Below the pieces are notes generated by a model. The model saw nothing but the letters and a program-made list of their open reading frames with translations, did not search any database and was not told where the DNA came from. This document shows, piece after piece, positions 8,145-16,556 of a stretch of DNA of 64,000 nucleotides (the stretch's first letter is position 1; each line of letters opens with the position of its first letter). The stretch comes from Bacteroides oleiciplenus YIT 12058 (GTDB taxonomy: Bacteria; Bacteroidota; Bacteroidia; Bacteroidales; Bacteroidaceae). The position numbers and the translations under genes were made by a program. The stretch covers positions 481,896 to 545,895 of the forward strand of contig NZ_JH992943.1 in the NCBI RefSeq assembly GCF_000315485.1. Direction: 5' to 3'.

Positions 8145-8176
8145 CAAAAAGACCCGTATAAGTTCTTATACGGGTC
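8145..8176 (-). terminator. Hairpin with T run between the M23-like gene and tnaA
   Basis: GACCCGTATAAG (8151-8162) is the exact complement of CTTATACGGGTC (8165-8176). On the minus strand the stem is followed by TTTTTG. The simplest reading is the terminator of the upstream M23-like gene. Because a near-consensus -7 box (TATATTCG on the minus strand) lies just upstream, it could instead form the 5' leader of tnaA. Confidence 0.7.
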
Positions 8177-8234
8177 GAATATACACATTAATACAGAATT
8201 CTCCAAGATATTTTATGTCTTTCTGTCAAAAAAA

Positions 8235-9125
8235 TCACTCTTTTGATAAGAATTTCTTCTTCGCCTTCTTACTCATCTCTTGCATAATGAGGGGAACCGG
8301 ATGTTCTGATACATAAATTTCACGCACTTCAGGTTTACCGGTCTTTTCGGAAGAGAGATAGAAGTCTGGTATATATGAATAGTCTTTCAGATCAGGACAA
8401 TAAACATTGAAACGCAGATGAGAACCCTGCTCATAATTCTCTCCACCAATAATGCCGAGAGGTTGCCCGGGAATAACATCTTCGCCCGGAGAAACAAAAA
8501 TCCCTCCATCTTGGAATAACTTATAACGAGCAAAAGTTCCATCCTTATGAAACACCTCCACATAATTCTCTGTTGCCTGAAAAGCAGTACTTTCAGACGT
8601 AGAAGCAGAATTATCGTTGACTTCCGTCACTTCTCCGCCACGGGCGGCAAAAATGGTATCGCCTACAGTCGTACGAAAGCCAAGTCCTGTCACACGTTTC
8701 TGTCCTTCCTTCCCAAGAAAATTATCCAAAGCAATCATACGGTTCACACGCACTGTTTTGCCTTCTGCCAGCGGAAAAAGATATATGAAGTTGGTATCTG
8801 CTTTCAAACGATAATTTCCCTTTCTATAGGTATAACGATATGAAAAGCCAATAGAAGCATTTTCAACAGCAGGACGCAAAGTTAAAAGACGAGTTTTACC
8901 AAAATGCGCAAGAGCTTCATGAACAGTTCCTTCAGGATAAGTAGTATTAGTCAACCTCGAGAAACTCAAAGAGACCGTATAGGGCGTATGAGAATCAGTT
9001 TCAGCATAGAAAGTTACTTCACCTTTGGAAGAACGTTCATAAGAGACCTTAACAACTCTGTCCGACTGGGCAGCGGCCAGTACAGGTAACATAAGGAAAA
9101 GAAAGAGATTATGTCGTAGTTTCAT
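8235..9125 (-). CDS. Exported M23/LytM-like protein, probably lacking peptidase activity
   Basis: 296 residues with a signal peptide (LFLFLMLPVLAAAQ). The C-terminal half is a LytM-type beta fold: GLGFRTTVGDTIFAARGGEVTEV, then NYVEVFHKDGTFARYKLF, GDVIPGQPLGIIG-type turns, and SHLRFNVY. Active M23 peptidases have HxGxD, YAHL and HLHF at these places. Here the first His is missing, YAHL is YKLF and HLH is HLR, so most zinc ligands are gone. The likely role is as a periplasmic regulator or scaffold, as for other inactive LytM proteins. Enzyme activity cannot be excluded but is not supported. It sits upstream of tnaA with a terminator between them. Confidence 0.75.
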   Translation of the reverse strand: MKLRHNLFLFLMLPVLAAAQSDRVVKVSYERSSKGEVTFYAETDSHTPYTVSLSFSRLTNTTYPEGTVHEALAHFGKTRLLTLRPAVENASIGFSYRYTYRKGNYRLKADTNFIYLFPLAEGKTVRVNRMIALDNFLGKEGQKRVTGLGFRTTVGDTIFAARGGEVTEVNDNSASTSESTAFQATENYVEVFHKDGTFARYKLFQDGGIFVSPGEDVIPGQPLGIIGGENYEQGSHLRFNVYCPDLKDYSYIPDFYLSSEKTGKPEVREIYVSEHPVPLIMQEMSKKAKKKFLSKE

Positions 9126-9144
9126 GGTATTATATTGTTTAAGA

Positions 9145-9777
9145 TTAATCAGTCTGCCAAGTCAATACAAAGTCTTGATGCAATATATAATGGATGTGAA
9201 ACTTCCGCTGTTCCGGTGTACGGTACTCTTCGGCAGAGAAGTCTCCTTTCTCAGAGACCGTGAACGGAAAGATATGCAGATGTTCCCGAAAATCCACTTC
9301 CGGTGTATTCATACATTTAAACATGACTTCTTTAGCTGACCAGTGGAGCAATAAAGACCAAGTATCCGTCCCCTGATAAGAAGAAACAATTTCATCGGTA
9401 CGCATATACTTATGTGCCACTTTGTGCACCCGTTCACCGTATTGCTCTATATCAATCCCAACTTCCTTGCCGGGCTCGCCGATAATGACCGATACATAAC
9501 CACGGGTATGGGAAATGCTGATAGAAGCAGTATTATCTGCCAGATAAGGCTTACCACTGGGACGATAAGCGATTTCTTTCTCTTCTCCTAACAAAGTGAA
9601 CAGCAATACGCGGACCGACAACCACTCCAAACGACGATGTTCCGCAGAGAAGCACTGCATACCTTGCCGATATGTTTCTTGTTGCGGAAGCATATCCAAT
9701 AGCTCGTCCAGCGTCTCGTCCATCTTCCAGACACCCCACTTATACGATGGTTCTATATGTTGTATGAAAAGAGACAT
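9145..9777 (-). CDS. 4'-phosphopantetheinyl transferase superfamily protein
   Basis: About 210 residues. The magnesium and CoA motifs are GIDIEQYGERV (near residue 107) and LLLHWSAKEVMFKC (near 147), the standard (V/I)G(I/V)D and WxxKEA motifs of Sfp/AcpT-like enzymes. It transfers phosphopantetheine from CoA to a carrier protein serine. The frame can open with a TTG at 9783, directly after the gldE stop, but the ATG at 9777 is preferred. gldE lies immediately upstream, so the two are probably translated from one message. Which carrier protein it serves is not shown. Confidence 0.88.
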   Translation of the reverse strand: MSLFIQHIEPSYKWGVWKMDETLDELLDMLPQQETYRQGMQCFSAEHRRLEWLSVRVLLFTLLGEEKEIAYRPSGKPYLADNTASISISHTRGYVSVIIGEPGKEVGIDIEQYGERVHKVAHKYMRTDEIVSSYQGTDTWSLLLHWSAKEVMFKCMNTPEVDFREHLHIFPFTVSEKGDFSAEEYRTPEQRKFHIHYILHQDFVLTWQTD

Positions 9778-9783
9778 ATTCAA

Positions 9784-11130
9784 TCAATCCTTCTTATCGG
9801 AGTCTGCCGGGAGTGGCTGGATAGTGAATTTGACTTTAAGAATACGACGGTTGTCCATCTCCAGCACTTCAAATTCATAGTGACTGTAAGTCACCTTTTC
9901 ATGCAGAGCAGGGAATTCCCCTTTCAGTTCCAGCAACAATCCCGCAAGTGTATCAGCATCGCCCGCCACTTCATCAAAAACATCCTCGTCTATCTTCGTT
10001 ATTTTATAGAAGTCAGTCAACTGTGTCTTAGCTTCAAACACCCACGTACACTCATTGAGAACCGCATACGTACGTTCTTCATCGTCATATTCGTCATGAA
10101 TCTCACCCACAATTTCCTCGATGATATCTTCCATTGTCACAATACCCGACGTACCGCCAAATTCATCAACAACAATAGCAATATGAATTTTATTGGCCTG
10201 AAAGTCACGCAACAAGTCATCAATCATCTTCGTTTCCGGCACAAAATAGGCAGGGCGTATCAATGACTGCCAACGAAACTCACCCTTGTTCAGATGAGGA
10301 AGCAAGTCCTTGATATATAAGATACCTTTAATATTATCTCTATTCTCAGAATAAATGGGAATACGGGAATAGGCATTCTCAATAATACATTTCAGCACAT
10401 CCTTGAATGGCGTGCGAATATCCAGATCCACCACATCCAGGCGGGAAGTCATCACCTCCTTCGCCGTTTCACCACCGAACCGGATAATACCTTCCAGAAT
10501 ATTGTTTTCTTCCTTCAGCTCCGCTTTATCAGTCAATTCCAAAGCATGCGAAAGTTCATCTACTGAAATATTATGATTCTTACGGGCGAAGTGCTTATTC
10601 AGAAAAGAAGTGGAACGCACCAGCACGGAAGCCAGCGGATAGAAAAGGGAACGGAACATCCAAATGCCTTTAGCCGCGAAACGGCAGAATGCCAGCGTCT
10701 TCTGTGCCGAATAAATCTTCGGCATGATCTCACCGAAAAGAAGCAAAAGGAAGGTCAAGATAACAGTCAGTATCAAAAACTCCGCAATAGGGGAATGAAA
10801 CTCAAACACACTCATAAAAAAGAAATTGCAGAGCATGATAATGGTTACATTCACAAAATTGTTTGTTATCAAAATGGTCGCCAACAGGCGTTCTGTATCA
10901 TCCAGAAGTTTACGGATTTTTTCATCCGAGGGGTGCTTCTTCTCGTCAATAGCATTCAAATCTGACGGAGAAAGAGAGAAAAAGGCTATTTCTGAAGCTG
11001 AGGCAAAGCCGGAAACAAGCAACAGCAAGCCTGCCAACACAATGGCGATAATTGCCGAAATAGTAGGGGTATGTACGGATATACCATTAAAAACTTCTGC
11101 CAACTGGCATGAATAAGCGTCTGGGTCCAA
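9784..11130 (-). CDS. gldE: GldE-type CNNM/CBS-domain membrane protein
   Basis: 448 residues. The N-terminal DUF21/CNNM region has about four membrane segments (first about 22-44, last about 140-160) and the signature SGFASASEIAFFSLSP. A CBS-domain pair follows (about 205-340, with AYSRIPIYSENRDNIKGILY and DEFGGTSGIVTMEDIIEEIV), then a CorC/HlyC C-terminal domain. In gliding Bacteroidota GldE is needed for motility; in non-gliding Bacteroides it is kept and may act in metal transport or envelope lipoprotein work. The best start is a TTG at 11128-11130; no in-frame ATG lies near. It follows ssb by 23 bases. Confidence 0.85.
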   Translation of the reverse strand: MDPDAYSCQLAEVFNGISVHTPTISAIIAIVLAGLLLLVSGFASASEIAFFSLSPSDLNAIDEKKHPSDEKIRKLLDDTERLLATILITNNFVNVTIIMLCNFFFMSVFEFHSPIAEFLILTVILTFLLLLFGEIMPKIYSAQKTLAFCRFAAKGIWMFRSLFYPLASVLVRSTSFLNKHFARKNHNISVDELSHALELTDKAELKEENNILEGIIRFGGETAKEVMTSRLDVVDLDIRTPFKDVLKCIIENAYSRIPIYSENRDNIKGILYIKDLLPHLNKGEFRWQSLIRPAYFVPETKMIDDLLRDFQANKIHIAIVVDEFGGTSGIVTMEDIIEEIVGEIHDEYDDEERTYAVLNECTWVFEAKTQLTDFYKITKIDEDVFDEVAGDADTLAGLLLELKGEFPALHEKVTYSHYEFEVLEMDNRRILKVKFTIQPLPADSDKKD

Positions 11131-11153
11131 AGATTTTGGTTTTAGTTAAACAA

Positions 11154-11615
11154 TTAGAACGGTAAATCGTCCGTTGTATTACCTTGTGCAGGGGTTGCCT
11201 GCGATTGTGCTATCGGTTGTGCAGGAGCGACACCTTGAGCCATATTTTGCTGCGGAGCAGCGGCACCCGGTGCAGCAGTTCCCCGTGGAGACAACATTTC
11301 CATATTATCGACAAATATTTCTGTAATATAACGTTGAATTCCCTTTTGATCATCGTAAGAACGGGTACGAATCTTACCTTCTACATAAAGCTTATCACCT
11401 TTATGCACATATTTGTCAACAATCTCTCCCAAGCGGTTCCGGAAAACAAGATTATGCCAATCAGTACGATCAGGAACTTGTGTGCCATTTTGCAAAGTAT
11501 ATCCTTTCTCCGTAGTTGCTAAAGAAAGCTGAGCAACGCAGTTTCCTCCATCATAATAGGTTACTTTAGGATCTTGTCCGACATTTCCAATCAATATTAC
11601 TTTATTTACTGACAT
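11154..11615 (-). CDS. ssb: Single-stranded DNA-binding protein
   Basis: 153 residues. The OB-fold (1 to about 108) opens with MSVNKVILIGNVGQDPKVTY and includes the core HNLVFRNRLGEIVDKYVHKG. A glycine/alanine/glutamine-rich flexible tail follows and ends in the acidic tip DDLPF used to recruit replication and repair enzymes. It binds single-stranded DNA as a tetramer in replication, recombination and repair. It is followed by gldE on the same strand after 23 bases and preceded by mutY, making a DNA maintenance grouping. Confidence 0.95.
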   Translation of the reverse strand: MSVNKVILIGNVGQDPKVTYYDGGNCVAQLSLATTEKGYTLQNGTQVPDRTDWHNLVFRNRLGEIVDKYVHKGDKLYVEGKIRTRSYDDQKGIQRYITEIFVDNMEMLSPRGTAAPGAAAPQQNMAQGVAPAQPIAQSQATPAQGNTTDDLPF

Positions 11616-11686
11616 AAGCCTTTTTATTTGAATTTGCTGCCAAAATTAAACAGAATAATCACACAATGCAAGAATAAGCGCAACTT

Positions 11687-12727
11687 TTATAGATATTTCT
11701 CCAGGAATGCATGCACCAGGCGGGAAACTGCATACTGCTCCAAATCCTCTGTTTTCACCCGTTGGAAGGCAGAAAAAGAAGTGGAATTTTCTGGTAACAC
11801 AACTTCGTAGAAATTAGTATATATCACCCTATGGGATAGCACATGCTTCACATTTCCGCAAACAAGGCGCAGTACCGGCATCTCTCCGCCCGCAAAAAAT
11901 GCACGCACCTGCGGCAATTCCCCGAACTCCTCTTCCGATATGGGAACATCTGTTTCTATCAATGGAAGTTCGAAAAGATTTTTCCAAATGTCATTTCCCG
12001 TCCGCTTATGTAAATAGGTACACGCGCCCATGCGTACATATATATAATTGAAATATCGGTTGGTTGTTTTCGTCTTATGCTGTTTCACGGGTAGCTTTGC
12101 CACCAGATCATTCCGCAGGGCCAAACAGCTATCCGCCAAAGGACAAAACATACAATCAGCCGACTGCGGAGTACATTGTATGGCACCAAAATCCATAATA
12201 GCCTGATTATACACAGCGGGACGGGATTTATCCAACATCTCTTCCGCCAAAGCAGCAAAAAGTTTCTTTCCTTCCGTGCTATCTATGGGCGTGTCAATGC
12301 CGAAATAACGCGAAAGTACACGATAAACATTACCATCCACCACGGCATAAGGCATGCCGTAAGCAGATGAACAAATAGCCGCAGCGGTGTAGTCACCTAC
12401 CCCTTTCAGAGCACGGACACCCTCATAAGTCACTGGAAAAGTGCCGTTCATGCTTTTGGCAGCCGCATGCAGATTGCGGGCACGGGAATAATATCCCAAT
12501 CCTTGCCAATACTTCAGCACTTCATCTTCTGACGCTTCGGCCAAAGCCCCCACATTGGGGAAACGGTGGATAAAACGCAAAAAATATTCATAGCCCTGCA
12601 CCACACGGGTCTGTTGCAGAATGATTTCCGATATCCATATTGTATAAGGGTCTGTGGTATCCCTCCAAGGCAGTTCACGCTTGTTTTCGGCGTACCATGC
12701 TATCAATTTCTCACTAAATATATTCAT
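11687..12727 (-). CDS. mutY: A/G-specific adenine DNA glycosylase
   Basis: 346 residues from the ATG at 12725-12727; an extra five codons upstream are possible. The HhH-GPD fold has the catalytic Glu within SEIILQQTRV, the hairpin LKGVGDYTAAAI, the catalytic Asp in VVDGNVYRV, and the 4Fe-4S loop C-x6-C-x2-C-x5-C (CTPQSADCMFCPLADSC). The C-terminal third is the NUDIX-like domain that reads 8-oxoguanine. It removes adenine mispaired with 8-oxoG. A -7 box (TATTTTTG on the minus strand, 12793-12800) precedes it. Confidence 0.95.
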   Translation of the reverse strand: MNIFSEKLIAWYAENKRELPWRDTTDPYTIWISEIILQQTRVVQGYEYFLRFIHRFPNVGALAEASEDEVLKYWQGLGYYSRARNLHAAAKSMNGTFPVTYEGVRALKGVGDYTAAAICSSAYGMPYAVVDGNVYRVLSRYFGIDTPIDSTEGKKLFAALAEEMLDKSRPAVYNQAIMDFGAIQCTPQSADCMFCPLADSCLALRNDLVAKLPVKQHKTKTTNRYFNYIYVRMGACTYLHKRTGNDIWKNLFELPLIETDVPISEEEFGELPQVRAFFAGGEMPVLRLVCGNVKHVLSHRVIYTNFYEVVLPENSTSFSAFQRVKTEDLEQYAVSRLVHAFLEKYL

Positions 12728-12792
12728 CTCTATTACAAGCACTTATAAAATTCTTTAAAAGGGCAATATTCTCGTTTTCCCCTCCTGAAGTA

Positions 12793-12800
12793 CAAAAATA
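12793..12800 (-). promoter_or_regulatory. Putative -7 box for mutY
   Basis: On the minus strand this reads TATTTTTG, matching TAnnTTTG, about 65 bases upstream of the mutY ATG. Confidence 0.45.
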
Positions 12801-12886
12801 GCCCTTTTTCCCCCTAACAAAACTTAATCGGAAGACTTTTTTGGAAAATTGTCCAGAATATATTTTTTAGAGAGCGCAAAAAGCTA

Positions 12887-12895
12887 TATATTTGC
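12887..12895 (+). promoter_or_regulatory. Bacteroides -7 box for the HU gene
   Basis: TATATTTGC matches the TAnnTTTG consensus. The HU start codon is 50 bases downstream, giving a leader of about 40 bases rich in A and T, typical of strongly expressed Bacteroides genes. Confidence 0.65.
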
Positions 12896-12944
12896 AGTCC
12901 AAAAAATTAGGAAACTATAGTAATAATATTTTTTTTAAAGAAAA

Positions 12945-13220
12945 ATGACTAAAGCTGATATTGTAAACGAAATTACAAAGAACACCGGGATTGACAAAGT
13001 AACAGTACTTGCGACCGTTGAAGCGTTCATGGACACAGTAAAAGCATCTTTATCTAAAGATGAAAATGTTTACCTCCGCGGGTTTGGTAGCTTCGTAGTG
13101 AAGAAAAGAGCGCAGAAAACTGCTCGTAACATCTCCAAGAATACTACGATCATCATTCCGGAACATAATATTCCGGCATTTAAGCCTGCAAAAACATTCA
13201 CCATCTCCGTGAAGAAATAA
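12945..13220 (+). CDS. HU-family nucleoid DNA-binding protein
   Basis: 91 residues, the usual HU length. MTKADIVNEITKNTGIDK gives the dimerising helices. VYLRGFGSFVVKKRAQKTARN leads into the DNA-binding beta arm, with a proline-tipped turn IIIPEHNIPAFKP. It bends DNA and compacts the nucleoid as a dimer. A clear TAnnTTTG promoter lies upstream, and a 30-residue mS38-like gene follows 36 bases downstream, probably in the same transcript. Confidence 0.95.
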   Translation: MTKADIVNEITKNTGIDKVTVLATVEAFMDTVKASLSKDENVYLRGFGSFVVKKRAQKTARNISKNTTIIIPEHNIPAFKPAKTFTISVKK

Positions 13221-13256
13221 TAAACAAGAGTATTAACCCATTAAATTATCGAAGCT

Positions 13257-13349
13257 ATGCCTAGCGGAAAAAAGAAAAAAAGACATAAAATGTCTACGCA
13301 CAAGCGTAAAAAAAGACTAAGAAAGAACAGACATAAAAGCAAAAAGTAA
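13257..13349 (+). CDS. 30-residue AURKAIP1/COX24 (mS38-like) basic protein
   Basis: ATG-to-TAA frame of 31 codons. The product starts MPSGKKKKRHKMSTHKRKKR and ends LRKNRHKSKK. More than half of the residues are Lys, Arg or His. The HKxSTHKRKKRLRKNRHK core is that of the AURKAIP1/COX24 domain, whose mitochondrial member (mS38) is a small ribosomal subunit protein. I infer it is a small ribosome-associated protein. It follows the HU gene by 36 bases and is followed by a terminator, so the two likely share a transcript. Confidence 0.8.
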   Translation: MPSGKKKKRHKMSTHKRKKRLRKNRHKSKK

Positions 13350-13372
13350 TTTTTAGTCTGAAAGACAGAAAT

Positions 13373-13420
13373 AAAGAACAAACTTGTGAAGCTATTTGTC
13401 TCGCGAGTTTGTTCTTTGTT
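13373..13420 (+). terminator. Terminator after HU/mS38-like genes
   Basis: AAAGAACAAACT (13373-13384) pairs perfectly with AGTTTGTTCTTT (13406-13417) around a 21-base loop. The T run after it is short (GTTT), so termination strength is uncertain. Confidence 0.6.
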
Positions 13421-13552
13421 TAAGTAGTAATTTGAAGTTAACAAAGTGACAAGGAACCAGGAGACAAGGAGGATTGTTGCAAAACATTTCCTCTTGTCAA
13501 TTCGTAAACTTCACTCCTTTGTAAACTTGAACCTAAAAAAGCAAAAATAATT

Positions 13553-15127
13553 GTGACAAGCGAACTCGTTGTAGACGTACAGCCCAAAGAAGTCTCCATC
13601 GCCCTGCTCGAAGACAAGAGCCTGGTGGAACTGCAAAGTGAAGGAAGAAATCTCTCCTTCTCAGTGGGCAATATGTATTTAGGACGAATCAAGAAATTGA
13701 TGCCCGGCCTGAATGCCTGCTTCGTGGACGTGGGTTACGAGAAAGATGCTTTTCTTCATTATCTGGACTTAGGTCCTCAATTTAACTCATTAGAAAAGTA
13801 CGTAAAGCAAACTTTAAGCGACAAAAAGAAGTTACCCCAAATCACTAAGGCAACCATACTTCCCGATCTTGAAAAGGATGGCACCGTAGCCAACACACTC
13901 AAGGTGGGACAAGAAGTAGTGGTGCAGATTGTCAAGGAGCCTATCTCGACCAAAGGGCCGCGCCTGACTTCCGAAATCTCATTTGCCGGAAGATACCTGG
14001 TGCTGATACCTTTCAACGACAAGGTTTCCGTATCACAAAAAATTAAATCGAGCGAAGAACGCGCCCGCCTCAAACAACTGTTGATGAGCATCAAACCGAA
14101 GAACTTCGGTGTTATCGTCCGCACTGTTGCCGAAGGAAAACGCGTGGCCGAGCTCGACGGAGAGCTTAAAGTTTTATTAAAACATTGGGAAGACGCTGTT
14201 ACCAAAATACAGAAAGCCACCAAATTCCCTACATTGATTTACGAAGAAACTAGCCGTGCCGTAGGCTTACTGCGCGACTTATTCAATCCCTCCTTCGAGA
14301 ACATTCACGTCAACGACGAAGCTGTGTTCCACGAAATCAGGGATTACGTAGCACTCATCGCCCCTGAACGGGCAGGAATTGTGAAGCTGTATAAAGGCCA
14401 ACTCCCTATTTATGACAATTTTGGTATCACCAAGCAAATCAAGTCTTCGTTTGGAAAGACGGTTTCATATAAGAGTGGTGCCTACCTGATTATTGAGCAT
14501 ACTGAGGCGCTTCACGTAGTAGACGTGAACAGCGGTAACCGCACCAAAAATGCCAACGGACAGGAGGCTAACGCACTCGAAGTGAATCTGGGAGCTGCCG
14601 ACGAACTGGCTCGCCAGCTGCGACTGAGAGATATGGGTGGTATCATTGTGGTGGACTTCATCGATATGAATGAAGCCGAAAACAGACAAAAGCTTTACGA
14701 ACGTATGTGTGCCAACATGCAGAAAGACAGGGCAAGACATAACATCCTACCGCTCAGCAAATTCGGTCTGATGCAAATTACCCGCCAGCGTGTGCGCCCG
14801 GCAATGGATGTCAATACCACAGAAATCTGTCCCACCTGTTTCGGAAAAGGCACAATCAAGTCGTCTATCCTCTTTACGGATACTTTAGAGAGTAAAATTG
14901 ACTACTTAGTCAACAAATTGAAGATTAAGAAATTCTCGTTACACATCCACCCGTATATCGCTGCTTACATCAATCAGGGGCTTGTTTCCCTGAAACGGAA
15001 GTGGCAGATGAAATACGGATTTGGTATTAAGATTATTCCAAGCCAGAAACTTGCGTTCCTGGAATATGAATTCTACGACCCGCAAGGGGAAGAGATTGAC
15101 ATGAAGGAAGAAATCGAGATTAAATAA
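13553..15127 (+). CDS. rng: Ribonuclease E/G family endoribonuclease
   Basis: 524 residues, RNase G-like length with no long C-terminal scaffold. The start is GTG at 13553, giving MTSELVVDVQPKEVSIALLE. An S1-like region (SVGNMYLGRIKKLMPGLNACFVDVG, about 36-60, then KVGQEVVVQIVKEP) precedes the catalytic DNase I-like part with HVVDVNSGNRTK and GGIIVVDFIDM, which carry the metal-binding Asp residues. The zinc-link cysteines are in TEICPTCFGKG. It processes rRNA and turns over mRNA. A strong terminator follows the stop codon. Confidence 0.93.
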   Translation: MTSELVVDVQPKEVSIALLEDKSLVELQSEGRNLSFSVGNMYLGRIKKLMPGLNACFVDVGYEKDAFLHYLDLGPQFNSLEKYVKQTLSDKKKLPQITKATILPDLEKDGTVANTLKVGQEVVVQIVKEPISTKGPRLTSEISFAGRYLVLIPFNDKVSVSQKIKSSEERARLKQLLMSIKPKNFGVIVRTVAEGKRVAELDGELKVLLKHWEDAVTKIQKATKFPTLIYEETSRAVGLLRDLFNPSFENIHVNDEAVFHEIRDYVALIAPERAGIVKLYKGQLPIYDNFGITKQIKSSFGKTVSYKSGAYLIIEHTEALHVVDVNSGNRTKNANGQEANALEVNLGAADELARQLRLRDMGGIIVVDFIDMNEAENRQKLYERMCANMQKDRARHNILPLSKFGLMQITRQRVRPAMDVNTTEICPTCFGKGTIKSSILFTDTLESKIDYLVNKLKIKKFSLHIHPYIAAYINQGLVSLKRKWQMKYGFGIKIIPSQKLAFLEYEFYDPQGEEIDMKEEIEIK

Positions 15128-15169
15128 AAAAAGACGGCGAAGTAATTTAGAAACTTCGCCGTCTTTTTT
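15127..15169 (+). terminator. Terminator of the RNase G gene
   Basis: AAAAAAGACGGCGAAGT (15127-15143) pairs with ACTTCGCCGTCTTTTTT (15153-15169) around a 9-base loop. The A and T runs on both sides make it potentially bidirectional, which suits the converging alcohol dehydrogenase gene. Confidence 0.9.
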
Positions 15170-15223
15170 ATTCTTCCGCCGCTTTTTTCGAAAAACCCGC
15201 CGCATTTTATAGAGACACAATAA

Positions 15224-16405
15224 TCATTCGTTTATACATGCCAGCCGATATATCTCTTTACTATCCTGTTTCGTCAGTTTCACATAATTACCTACGAGCT
15301 CTCCCTTATTACGGTGCAGACTGTCCGCCAGACGGTCAATATCAGGATTCTCAATGCCCAGTTCCCTAAACGTCACAGGAAGCCCCAGAGAGCTAAAGAA
15401 AGCTTTCAGTTTACTGATACCTTCAAGAGCCACTGTTCTCTTATCTCCCGACTCTGAAACGCCCCAAACACGAACGGCATATTGGGCAATCTTATCTACA
15501 TTATGTTCCACCATCCACGTCATCCATGCAGGGAAGATTACGGATAATCCTGCACCGTGGGTAACGCCATAAATCGCACTGATTTCATGCTCCAGAAAGT
15601 GAGAAGCCCAGTCTTCTTCGCAGCCCACGCCACACGTCCCGTTATGAGCAATCATGCCAGCCCACATTAGATTGGCACGCGAACCATAATCCTCGGGATT
15701 CTTCATAACCTTGGGAGCTTCGTTAATGATAGCCATCAAAGTACCTTCACAAAGACGGTCACCAATCTCCACCTCTTGCGTATTAGTGAAATAACGTTCC
15801 ATGATGTGTGCCATCATATCAGCTACACCACAGGCAGTCTGGAAAGGCGGCAAAGTATAGGTCAGTTCCGGATTCATGATAGAAAACACCGGACGTAGAA
15901 CTTCGGGCACACGCAGGCTAAGTTTCTGCAAGCCGTCCAATTTGGTAATAACAGTATTACCGGAACCTTCACTGCCGGCAGCAGGAATAGTCAGGACTAC
16001 AGCCACTTTCAAGGCTTTCTTCACTTTGGCTTTACCAATATAAAAATCCCAGAAATCACCATTATAGAGTACACCCGCGGCTATGGCCTTTGCCGTGTCA
16101 ATAACGGAACCGCCACCTACAGGCAACAACATATCAGCCTGCTCACGACGGCAAAAGTCAATACCTTCATATACCTTCGTATCTACCGGATTGGGTTGTA
16201 CGCCACCCATTAGACAATATTCAATCCCTGCTTCCAACAAAGACTGCTTCACCCTATCCAGCAAGCCGCTCCGCACCACAGAGCCGCCACCATACACAAT
16301 CATCACCTTCCGCGCACCGTGCTTCCGCGCCAGTGTACCAACTTGCATTTCTGTTGCTTTACCGAAGACGAATTCGGTAGGACTATAAAAAACAAAATTA
16401 TTCAT
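15224..16405 (-). CDS. Iron-containing (YqhD/BdhA-type) alcohol dehydrogenase
   Basis: 393 residues. The nucleotide-binding loop is GGGSVIDTAKAIA (near 97-109). The metal ligands fit the group III pattern: Asp and His in GVADMMAHIMERYF, His in FLEHEISAIYG, and His in VTHGAGL. It opens with NNFVFYSPTEFVFGK, usual for the NADPH-dependent butanol dehydrogenase/YqhD branch. It reduces aldehydes or oxidises alcohols in the cytoplasm, probably for redox balance or aldehyde detoxification. The natural substrate is not shown. An inverted repeat of the GTGATTA family separates it from the inositol-lipid operon. Confidence 0.9.
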   Translation of the reverse strand: MNNFVFYSPTEFVFGKATEMQVGTLARKHGARKVMIVYGGGSVVRSGLLDRVKQSLLEAGIEYCLMGGVQPNPVDTKVYEGIDFCRREQADMLLPVGGGSVIDTAKAIAAGVLYNGDFWDFYIGKAKVKKALKVAVVLTIPAAGSEGSGNTVITKLDGLQKLSLRVPEVLRPVFSIMNPELTYTLPPFQTACGVADMMAHIMERYFTNTQEVEIGDRLCEGTLMAIINEAPKVMKNPEDYGSRANLMWAGMIAHNGTCGVGCEEDWASHFLEHEISAIYGVTHGAGLSVIFPAWMTWMVEHNVDKIAQYAVRVWGVSESGDKRTVALEGISKLKAFFSSLGLPVTFRELGIENPDIDRLADSLHRNKGELVGNYVKLTKQDSKEIYRLACINE

Positions 16406-16424
16406 GATTCATATGTTATATATA

Positions 16425-16556
16425 AATGATAATTTATTAGTGATTAGCGTTTAGTGATTAGTGATTAGTAGGCTGCGCTATTATTCCGCATGGCGCTTAT
16501 CACTAATCACTAAACACTAATCACTGAACGAAGCTCCGCTTCGCTAAATTATCATT
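16425..16556. repeat. Core-containing GTGATTA inverted-repeat element, copy A
   Basis: The outer ends AATGATAATTTA and TAAATTATCATT pair. The arms are runs of TTAGTGATTAG-like units. The centre is GGCTGCGCTATTATTCCGCA followed by TGG. A second small hairpin (CGAAGCTCCGCTTCG) sits in the right arm. The right end overlaps the stop codon of the PAP2 gene (16552-16554). Copy B at 23171-23316 is nearly identical. Confidence 0.85.

Noticed and set aside
13241..13444. 67-codon minus-strand ORF rich in Phe and Leu
   Set aside because: It is the complement of the lysine-rich mS38-like gene and the following terminator.
16425..16556. Insertion sequence or MITE with terminal inverted repeats
   Set aside because: The whole length is self-complementary and made of short repeats; no target duplication was apparent, so it is listed as a repeat element instead.
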